Notes under the pieces: model-generated | Seen by the model: the letters and a program-made list of their open reading frames with translations, nothing else | Database searches by the model: none | What the model was told of the DNA's origin: nothing | Part shown: piece by piece, positions 1 to 5,945 of the stretch | How the letters are laid out: each line of letters begins with the position of its first letter | Position numbering within the stretch: position 1 is the first letter of the stretch | Assembly (NCBI GenBank): GCA_005804005.1 | Contig: SYPI01000165.1 | Span: 1 to 7,339, forward strand | Length of the DNA stretch: 7,339 nt | Direction: 5' to 3' | From: Planctomycetia bacterium | GTDB lineage: Bacteria; Planctomycetota; Phycisphaerae; Phycisphaerales; SM1A02 | Made by a program: the position numbers and the translations under genes

Positions 1-308
1 CCCCACACCTCGCCGAAGCGTGGCTGCAACTTGGTGATCAAGTCGGCATCGGCCATCGCCTCGTAGAAGAGGCCGTCTTCTTTCTGCAGCGATGCCTTGA
101 TCCAGAGGTAGTCGACGATGATGCCGCGCAGGGCGCCGATGGCCGTTCCCAGAGCCACGATCGGCGGCGCCCCCTCGACCGAGACATCGGTGTATCGCAG
201 GGAGTGTTCATCTGAGATTCGCAGCAGATGGTTCAGCGCGCCGCCGGCCCCGAAGATCGCGCCGATGGCCACGATCACGGCGATGAGTTGGATGAGGCGG
301 TCGCGCAT
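1..308 (-). CDS. Membrane-anchored protein resembling planctomycete TPR-like proteins, 3' end outside the window
   Basis: The ATG at 306-308 lies three bases after the permease stop and opens a frame with no stop for 102 codons to the window edge, so the gene is 3'-truncated. It begins MRDRLIQLIAVIVAIGAIFG: a short basic start and an uncleaved-looking membrane anchor or signal at about residues 5-22. After a spacer comes LGTAIGALRGIIVDYLWIKA (53-72), then a Lys/Glu stretch, FYEAMADADLITKLQPRF (81-98) and EVW. I recall this pattern (a Gly/Ala-rich helix with R-G-x-x-V-D-x-L-W, then paired helices ending in L-Q-P-R-F) from conserved planctomycete membrane proteins annotated as TPR-containing or hypothetical; I cannot search to confirm it. 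The visible helices fit the start of TPR-like repeats. A weak AGGG sits about 7 bases upstream. Its position suggests a role in the same assembly, perhaps as an extracytoplasmic protein-binding partner, but no function can be assigned. Confidence 0.75.
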   Translation of the reverse strand, partial: MRDRLIQLIAVIVAIGAIFGAGGALNHLLRISDEHSLRYTDVSVEGAPPIVALGTAIGALRGIIVDYLWIKASLQKEDGLFYEAMADADLITKLQPRFGEVW

Positions 309-311
309 CGA

Positions 312-2348
312 TCAACCCTGCCCGCTGTACATGGCCAATTCCTTGCGGCGCAGGCCGAGATAGCCGATCAGCAGCACCAGCGCGCTCCAACCCAGACCGA
401 TCAGGCCGATCGCCCCGGCCACTTCGCTCCAGCGCACTGCCCGCCCCTGCACCAGTCGATCAGTGACCCGGGTCTTGCCGAAGGCAGAGAGCATGGACTG
501 ACTCACCTGGGCTACACCCTTGACGATGGCGTGAAACAACTTCAGCACCCAGGGGGCATCGGAGGGGGCGTAGTAGTACTCCAGACTCATTGCCAGAAAT
601 GGGCTCATCAGGGCGACCACGAAGATGACCGAGGTGCTGAGGCAGGCCACTGGGAAGCTGAAGAGGGCACCAGCGCAGGCGCCGAGCATGGCAACGAATG
701 CCAACTTGACCCACTCCACCAGCATGGCCCGGAAGAAGTTCCCTTCGAATGAACCAACCGAATAGAGCAGCTCTACTCCATCGGGATCAAAGAAGATGGT
801 GGAGACGCCCGGTTGGAATTGGGTGCCGTCCCACTTGAGGTTGATGATTTCCATCCGCAGCGTGCCATCGTCATCGACCATCGACGACGGCACCAGCATT
901 TCGTGCCCCTGCGCTGGCACATACATGCGATCCACCCAACTCTGATCCTTGGGAAAGCGAAAGATGACCGGATGCGTTTCGTGGGAACTGCTGTCGCCGG
1001 TGTGCAGGACGAATCGCAGCGAGAGTGGCGTCTCGGAGCCAATGGCCTCGTGGAGCCCGTCGAAGTGGTATTCGTGGCCCTGCCCCGGCTCGATGGCCCG
1101 CTGCCGGGCCAGAAATTCCTTCTGCTTCTCCGCCGCCAGCTTGGAGCGGACCTCCGCTTCATTGCGCACCCCATCGGCAATGTCCTGTTTCAGAACTGGA
1201 TCGGCTTCAATCTCGGCGTCAATCAACGCCAGCAAACGGTCGCGGGTGGGCTGCTCGAATGACGGCAGCACCCCCTGCCGCGCCGCTAGCACCTCGGCGC
1301 GCACCGCCTGTAGGTCGCGCAGGTCAGCGGCCGGGCGGGTGCGCAGGTACTCGGTGTAGCCGAAGGCCGCCGTGGCGCTCACCAGCAGTAGCACGGCGTT
1401 CACACTGATCACGCCGAGCCACTTGCCGACCAGGTACTGCAGGCGACCTACTGGCTTGGTAAGCAGCTGCCAGACCTGCCGATCACGCGCTTCGAAGGCG
1501 GTGGTAGAGCACGACAGCAGAATGGTCAGCAGCGCGGCGCAACTGACCACCAGCCCGGTTGAGCGGCTGAGAAAAGTCTGAATCTGATAGCGCAGCGGAG
1601 TGGCCGGATCGATCCACAGCGGCAGCAACGGCAGCACGACCAGCACCACGGCGATGAAGAAGGTGGAGATCCTCTGGCGAATTGCCTCCTTCATGACCGT
1701 GTGAGCAATCGCCAGCGGCACCACACGCCGATTCAGCAGCGCCAGCGCCGTACGCGTGGCCACCAGAAAGGCGGCTGCTAGCGCGCCCATGCCGGCCAGC
1801 GCCACCATCGGACCGGCCATGCCGAGCCACCAGAAAATCGCTCCGCCGGCGATTCCGCCCAGCAGCAATACAGCCACGCTCAGTCCAACTCCCTGAGCGA
1901 CTGCCAGCAGCAAGAAACCGATACTGGCCGCGGCCATAACCGCCACTGCGTTTGGCCGCTCAAGGATGAACACCGGCAGCCAAGTAGCGGCCTCGGGCGC
2001 CAGGATGAAGGCGACAAACTCCTGTTGCGGTTCGATCTTGCCGTCTTCGCCGATGGCCTGTTCGATGATCGACTTCACCCGGTCGCCACCAATGGCTCGG
2101 CCATCAATGGTGACCGTACCGCGGTCCAGCAGCTCGACCGTCTCGGGCGACTTGGCGTTGGTGTCGACCGCGGCGATTACCGTGGCAACCCGATCGCGCA
2201 ATTGGGTGAAGCTGCGGGCGGCCAGGAATCCGGGGCCGAACGCCACCGCTGCGAACACAACCGCGACCACGCCGAGCAGCACCCGGCCGGCGCGGGTGGC
2301 CTGCCAGAGATTGGCGCGCTCCCACAGCCGACTCAGCAACCCGATCAT
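312..2348 (-). CDS. ABC-2 type transporter permease with two large extracytoplasmic domains
   Basis: This 678-residue integral membrane protein is the likely membrane partner of the adjacent ATPase. By eye there are about ten membrane segments: roughly 22-44, 133-152, 155-175, 179-203, 229-246, 265-281, 310-331, 546-564, 567-588 and 643-664. The second half matches an ABC-2/NosY-like core: a cytoplasmic entry helix (AHTVMKEAIRQRIS), then segments five and six, then the loop FEARDRQVWQLLTKPVGR, a form common in this family where the ATPase couples. With the N-terminus inside, residues 45-131 and 332-545 both fall outside the cytoplasm. The larger insert starts with charged helices (about 340-420) and continues as a beta-rich part (about 425-530, with PLSLRFVLHTGD and HPVIFRFPKD). 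The protein ends in a short cytoplasmic tail with RRKELAMYSGQG. It is much longer than a minimal ABC-2 permease (about 250-300 residues). The substrate is unknown. The ATG overlaps the ATPase stop by four bases; no clear Shine-Dalgarno is seen. Confidence 0.85.
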   Translation of the reverse strand: MIGLLSRLWERANLWQATRAGRVLLGVVAVVFAAVAFGPGFLAARSFTQLRDRVATVIAAVDTNAKSPETVELLDRGTVTIDGRAIGGDRVKSIIEQAIGEDGKIEPQQEFVAFILAPEAATWLPVFILERPNAVAVMAAASIGFLLLAVAQGVGLSVAVLLLGGIAGGAIFWWLGMAGPMVALAGMGALAAAFLVATRTALALLNRRVVPLAIAHTVMKEAIRQRISTFFIAVVLVVLPLLPLWIDPATPLRYQIQTFLSRSTGLVVSCAALLTILLSCSTTAFEARDRQVWQLLTKPVGRLQYLVGKWLGVISVNAVLLLVSATAAFGYTEYLRTRPAADLRDLQAVRAEVLAARQGVLPSFEQPTRDRLLALIDAEIEADPVLKQDIADGVRNEAEVRSKLAAEKQKEFLARQRAIEPGQGHEYHFDGLHEAIGSETPLSLRFVLHTGDSSSHETHPVIFRFPKDQSWVDRMYVPAQGHEMLVPSSMVDDDGTLRMEIINLKWDGTQFQPGVSTIFFDPDGVELLYSVGSFEGNFFRAMLVEWVKLAFVAMLGACAGALFSFPVACLSTSVIFVVALMSPFLAMSLEYYYAPSDAPWVLKLFHAIVKGVAQVSQSMLSAFGKTRVTDRLVQGRAVRWSEVAGAIGLIGLGWSALVLLIGYLGLRRKELAMYSGQG

Positions 2349-3574
2349 GCGCCGTCGCGCCCGCCCGGAGGGGCTGGCGGCCTCCGCTCCGAGGGACTCC
2401 GGTCGATCAGCCCCTCGATGAAGGAGCCGTCCTTGTCCGTCGCGGCAACCTGGGATGTGGGAAGCGGCGCACTTGGCCCTGGCGGTGCCGCGGTCGCTGC
2501 AGGTTGAGTCAGAGTGGCTATCTCGTCGGCGCCAGCAGTTGGCTGGCTGGGCGCGACTGATGCAGTCGGGGCTGCTGCCCGCCGCGGAGATGGCCCTTCT
2601 GATTCAAGATCGCGAATGAGGTCTCCGCCCTCGGCGCTGTCGCCAGAGAGGAACTGGGCCACCTGTCCGCCGTGGGTGGCGCCACTGGTCTGGGCCTGCT
2701 CGGTGCGGGCCTCATCGACAATGCGCATGAAGAGTTCCTCGAGCCGCTGCCGTGGCGCCTGCACCGACTCGATGCCGGCCCCCTCTGACTCGTGGAGTAC
2801 CTGATCGATCCGGGCGACGGTCGACTCGTTCAGTCGCCGGGTGCGAATGAGGGTGTGCTCGGTATCGCACAGCAGCGACTGCGCAGTGCCTTCGGCCCGA
2901 ATCTTTCCCCCATAAAGAATCACCATCCGGTCGCAGACATCTTCGACATCGGCCAGCAGGTGCGAGGAGAGCAGGATGGTCTTGCCGCGCCGCCGCAGTT
3001 CCAGCAGCAGGTCCTTGACCTGCCGCGTCCCGATCGGATCTAGGCCGGAGGTCGGCTCGTCAAGAATGAGAAACTCCGGGTCATTCACCAGAGCCTGAGC
3101 CAGCCCGAGACGGCGGGCCATACCCTTGGAATACTCCCCAACCGCCCGGTGGGCCGAGCCACTTAGCCCGACCATGTCCAGCAGTTCATCGGCCCGACGC
3201 AGCCGGGTGCGGCGGTCGAGCCCAAACAGCTTGGCGTAGTAGTCGAGAGTTTCGCGGGCATTGAGGAAGCGATAGAGGTATGACTCTTCCGGCAGAAAGC
3301 CGATGCGCGCCTTGACCGCCACATCACCCGGATCGCGGCCGTAGATCGCCAGTTTCCCCTTGCTCTTGTGCAGCAGCCCGAGGATCAGTTTGATGGTGGT
3401 GCTCTTGCCGGAGCCGTTGGGGCCGAGCAGTCCAAAGACCTCATGCGGCCGGATCTCGAATGAGATTCCATCAACGGCCCGAGCCCGGGCGCGCATCCAG
3501 AAATCGCTGAAGACCTTGACTAGGCCGACGGCCTCAACCACCGGACCCTCGCCACTCCCTGAGCGCGACATCAT
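2345..3574 (-). CDS. ABC transporter ATP-binding protein (ABC-2 exporter type) with long C-terminal tail
   Basis: This 409-residue cytoplasmic ATPase should power the permease encoded directly after it. All nucleotide-binding elements are present: Walker A GPNGSGKST (51-59), a Q-loop region reading GFLPEESYLY (92-101), the signature YSKGM (148-152, in EYSKGMARR), Walker B FLILDEP (168-174), the D-loop SGLDP (176-180) and switch His205 in LLSSHLL. The order and wording resemble the ABC-2/drug-exporter (NatA-like) group; Glu in the Q-loop position and the non-LSGGQ signature are usual there. A small regulatory domain follows (about 235-290, ending RQRLEELFMRIVDEAR). The rest, about 292-409, is an Ala/Pro/Ser/Thr-rich tail, probably disordered, roughly 100 residues beyond the usual 300 or so. 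A second ATG lies at 3569-3571, so the start could be one codon later. The first ATG overlaps the upstream SPFH stop by four bases, and the stop overlaps the permease start in the same way. Confidence 0.93.
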   Translation of the reverse strand: MMSRSGSGEGPVVEAVGLVKVFSDFWMRARARAVDGISFEIRPHEVFGLLGPNGSGKSTTIKLILGLLHKSKGKLAIYGRDPGDVAVKARIGFLPEESYLYRFLNARETLDYYAKLFGLDRRTRLRRADELLDMVGLSGSAHRAVGEYSKGMARRLGLAQALVNDPEFLILDEPTSGLDPIGTRQVKDLLLELRRRGKTILLSSHLLADVEDVCDRMVILYGGKIRAEGTAQSLLCDTEHTLIRTRRLNESTVARIDQVLHESEGAGIESVQAPRQRLEELFMRIVDEARTEQAQTSGATHGGQVAQFLSGDSAEGGDLIRDLESEGPSPRRAAAPTASVAPSQPTAGADEIATLTQPAATAAPPGPSAPLPTSQVAATDKDGSFIEGLIDRSPSERRPPAPPGGRDGA

Positions 3575-4989
3575 TCGCGCCCCGCGCCCTTCGTACCGGT
3601 CTTGTCGAGCCGTCGTCCCTCGCGATCGATCACGATCTCGCGCGAGCCAAGCTGGAACGCCGGATCACCAGCGCCGAGCATCTCCGCCTCGCGCTTCTTG
3701 CGGGCCAGTTCGGCATCGCGGCGAATCTGAACAACATCCGGCGAACTCTCCACGGTGATGTCCATGCGGGACAGATTGGCCGGCATGGAGAAGATCTCCA
3801 CCTGCTTGTCGCTGATCACTTCGCGGATGGTCTGCAGCCAGAGTTGCCGCACCAGTTGCCGCGGGTTCTCGCGGAAGGCTGGGGCCAGACTTTGCAGCCG
3901 ACGCACTTCCTTGCCCAAGGTGCTCTCAATCGCCCCCGAATAGGCCCGGGCGCGGGCCATGATGCGGGCCGCCTCGCCACCGATGTCGGGCTGCTCCAAG
4001 CGGGCGCCAATGGCGCGCAGTTGCCCCTCCGCCTCAGCGGTCTGACCAGCCGTCAGCAGCGCCTCATACTGGGAGATCATCTTGAGGAGTTCGGCATAGG
4101 GCGGGCCAGCGGCCCCAACCAGAGTGCTATTGGCCTCCTGTCGGGCGCGCTCGACGGACACCCGGGCGTTCTCGCGGCGGGCCTGCACTCCCGAGATCTG
4201 ATTGCGAACCGCCAGCGGGGCGGAGCGGTCCGACACCGTGACCGCCGAGACCTGTACCCCCAGCTGGAGCCGATCCAGAGACTGCTGGGCTGAGTCGCGA
4301 ATCGTGGCGCCAAACTCATCACGGCTCTCCAGCAGTTGGGAGAGTGTCAACTCAGACGCCGCCAGCACCGTGGCGCGCTCTAGCACGACCGAGAAGATGT
4401 TGGCCACCTTGCGCGGATCGATCCGCTCCAGCAGCGCCACCGGATCGACCACGGTGCACTCGGCATGAAGCCGCAGGTGGGCGACGTCGCCATCGGCGGT
4501 GACAACGAAGCCATCCACTCCGGGCCGCAAGGCCTGCGACACATCGGCGGTGGCGCTGGCCTCTTCCAGAGTGATCGCCTCGCTGGACAGCCGCGGGAAG
4601 AACTCACTGCGCAGATCGATCCCAACGCGCAGCGGAACCAGATGCAATTCGCCGACCGGATATGGCCAGTATGGCTGCAGCCCCGGTTCGAGCGCCTGGG
4701 TTCCAGGCTCGCCACCAACGGCGCCGAATAGGGTCCGCACTCCAGTCTCGCCTTCCTGCACCTGCTGGAATCCAGAGAGGAGAAACACTGCCACCAGCGC
4801 CAGCATCGCGCCCTGCAGCAGTCGATACGAGAGCCTCAGCGCCTGCTGCAGACTCTCGTTGGCGGGATCCATCGCCCGCCGCATCTCGGAAACTGCCGGC
4901 ACGGCACCGCTGACATTCAGGCGGGCCGAGGCGGCGCGGCGCGGGGCGTCCGAGGGGCCCGATGAAGGATTTGGAGTTGAGTCACTCAT
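3571..4989 (-). CDS. Third SPFH/band-7 protein, HflK-like
   Basis: This 472-residue protein is taken from the ATG at 4987-4989, five bases after the HflC-like stop. The frame is open further up to an ATG at 5136, but that would overlap hflC by about 140 bases and add a Pro/His/Arg-rich, shadow-like leader, so I reject it. No clear Shine-Dalgarno is visible, so translation is probably coupled to hflC. Residues 1-55 are a Ser/Pro/Ala-rich, probably cytoplasmic leader; one membrane segment lies at about 58-74. The band-7 domain opens with VQEGETGVRTLFGAVGG, followed by EPGLQPYWPYPVGELHLVPL (101-120), the HflK-type pattern. The domain continues through DGDVAHLRLHAECTVVDP to about 265. An Arg/Glu/Ala-rich helical region follows (265-370), then AFRENPRQLVRQLWLQTI, a hallmark of the distal HflK region. 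After about 412 there is an unusual charged tail (ARKKREAEML, then a short REIVIDREGRR strand) that I cannot assign. Its stop overlaps the ATPase start as ATGA. Confidence 0.87.
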   Translation of the reverse strand: MSDSTPNPSSGPSDAPRRAASARLNVSGAVPAVSEMRRAMDPANESLQQALRLSYRLLQGAMLALVAVFLLSGFQQVQEGETGVRTLFGAVGGEPGTQALEPGLQPYWPYPVGELHLVPLRVGIDLRSEFFPRLSSEAITLEEASATADVSQALRPGVDGFVVTADGDVAHLRLHAECTVVDPVALLERIDPRKVANIFSVVLERATVLAASELTLSQLLESRDEFGATIRDSAQQSLDRLQLGVQVSAVTVSDRSAPLAVRNQISGVQARRENARVSVERARQEANSTLVGAAGPPYAELLKMISQYEALLTAGQTAEAEGQLRAIGARLEQPDIGGEAARIMARARAYSGAIESTLGKEVRRLQSLAPAFRENPRQLVRQLWLQTIREVISDKQVEIFSMPANLSRMDITVESSPDVVQIRRDAELARKKREAEMLGAGDPAFQLGSREIVIDREGRRLDKTGTKGAGRE

Positions 4990-4994
4990 TGCGG

Positions 4995-5909
4995 CTAGGG
5001 CTGCGGCAGCGCCGGATGGGGAATGCCCGACTCGTCCTGTGGCGCGTTCAGGTCGATCAAGTGGAACGGCGCCTTGGAAGTGTCGGTGACGTAGGTGGTG
5101 TTGCCGGAGAGGGAAGCTCTGAGGGTGTCCAGCCAAGCCAGGAAAATCGCCAGATCCGCTTCGGCCTTCATCTGCTCGTAGTAGACGGTGGCCTGCTCGT
5201 TGCCGACGGCCTCAATGGAGGTGCCCCACTGCTCGGCGAATGAACGGATGGTGTCGGCGGCGCTGGCCGCCTGACTCTTGAGGGCATCGGCCTCTGAGTT
5301 GCCCTTTGATTCTTCGAGGTTGGCCAGAGTCTCCTGCACCGCCGCCATGCGCCGCAGCACCGCCACGGTGGTCTTGGGGGGGAGGATCACTTGCGAGATG
5401 CCGACGGCGACTGGCTCGACGCCATCTGTCCGGCCATCCTTCAAGTCGGCCAGAATTGCTGACTCAGCCGCGCCCAGTTTCGACCCGCTACCGAGCAACT
5501 CAGCGAATGTGAAGCTGCCCACCAGACGCATGGCCGCGCGCAACTGGGTCTGCATGTCTTCGTTGGCGGCCTCGATTGTCCCGTAGCTGCCGAAGAACTT
5601 GAGGGGGGCGTCACCCTCGCGGTTGAGCCGCCACAGCAGGTAGGCCTGCACTGCGACCTGCTGACCGTCGCGGGTCAGCACCGTCTCATAGGGACTGTCG
5701 ATGAACTGCAGTCGGGTGTCGAGCCGCTCGGCCTGGTCAATGAAGAACGGCGCCTTCAGGTGCAGGCCCGGCGTGCGCTGCACCCCGGTGGGCTTGCCGA
5801 AGCGGGTGACGATCGCCAGCTCGTGGAAGTTGACGGTGTAGGTGGTGTTGAAAAGCACCAGCGCGGCAACCACGATTAGTCCGACGATGATGGGAATCTT
5901 TCGCGCCAT
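4995..5909 (-). CDS. hflC: HflC-like SPFH/band-7 protein (protease modulator HflC family)
   Basis: This 304-residue protein is the HflC-type partner of an HflK-C assembly, expected in the inner membrane with most of its mass outside the cytoplasm; in E. coli HflK-C encloses FtsH. The N-terminus is a short charged stretch (MARK) and a single membrane anchor at about residues 5-20. The canonical HflC opening follows: a V-N-F-H-E-L-A-I-V-T-R-F-G-K-P pattern at 26-40, PGLH-K-P at 47-54 and ERLDTR at 61-66. Further matches are the DGQQVAVQAYLLWRL strand region (81-95), MRLVGSFTFAELL at 127-139 and GISQVILPPKT at 170-180, then a coiled helical part (about 185-265) rich in Glu, Ala and Lys. The tail has TTYVTDTSKAPFHL, equivalent to the region where HflC proteins end. 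It is slightly shorter than E. coli HflC (334 residues). The start is backed by a good ribosome binding site. It sits between two HflK-like genes, with five bases to the next start. Confidence 0.9.
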   Translation of the reverse strand: MARKIPIIVGLIVVAALVLFNTTYTVNFHELAIVTRFGKPTGVQRTPGLHLKAPFFIDQAERLDTRLQFIDSPYETVLTRDGQQVAVQAYLLWRLNREGDAPLKFFGSYGTIEAANEDMQTQLRAAMRLVGSFTFAELLGSGSKLGAAESAILADLKDGRTDGVEPVAVGISQVILPPKTTVAVLRRMAAVQETLANLEESKGNSEADALKSQAASAADTIRSFAEQWGTSIEAVGNEQATVYYEQMKAEADLAIFLAWLDTLRASLSGNTTYVTDTSKAPFHLIDLNAPQDESGIPHPALPQP

Positions 5910-5913
5910 GGAT

Positions 5914-5920
5914 CTCCTCT
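5914..5920 (-). promoter_or_regulatory. Ribosome binding site of the HflC-like gene
   Basis: On the minus strand the bases AGAGGAG lie just upstream of the ATG at 5907-5909, with four bases between. It is the clearest Shine-Dalgarno sequence in the window and fixes the HflC start. The other internal starts have weak or no such sites and abut or overlap the preceding stop codon. The 36-bp gap (5910-5945) shows nothing else that I can support. Confidence 0.65.
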
Positions 5921-5945
5921 GTTCGCTTGCGGGGCCGGTGACGAC

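Noticed and set aside
228..752. A 174-codon plus-strand open frame spanning the end of the permease and the start of the last gene
   Set aside because: The product is rich in Gln, His and Glu with no family resemblance, and it is antisense to two frames with membrane segments and conserved motifs.
3275..3310. Glu in place of Gln in the ATPase Q-loop (GFLPEES) as a possible defect
   Set aside because: The P-E-E form is common in the ABC-2/NatA-like ATPase group, and all other catalytic elements are intact, so I do not read it as loss of function.
4990..5136. A 49-codon in-frame extension of the third SPFH gene up to an ATG at 5136
   Set aside because: It would overlap the well-supported HflC-like gene by about 140 bases, and its residues are His/Pro/Arg-rich as expected from an out-of-frame reading of a GC-rich gene. 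The ATG at 4987-4989 directly after the hflC stop fits the spacing of the operon.
5910..5945. Promoter or terminator in the largest intergenic gap
   Set aside because: Only 36 bases are available, most of which are the ribosome binding site and its surroundings. I see neither a convincing -35/-10 pair nor a hairpin followed by a T run.
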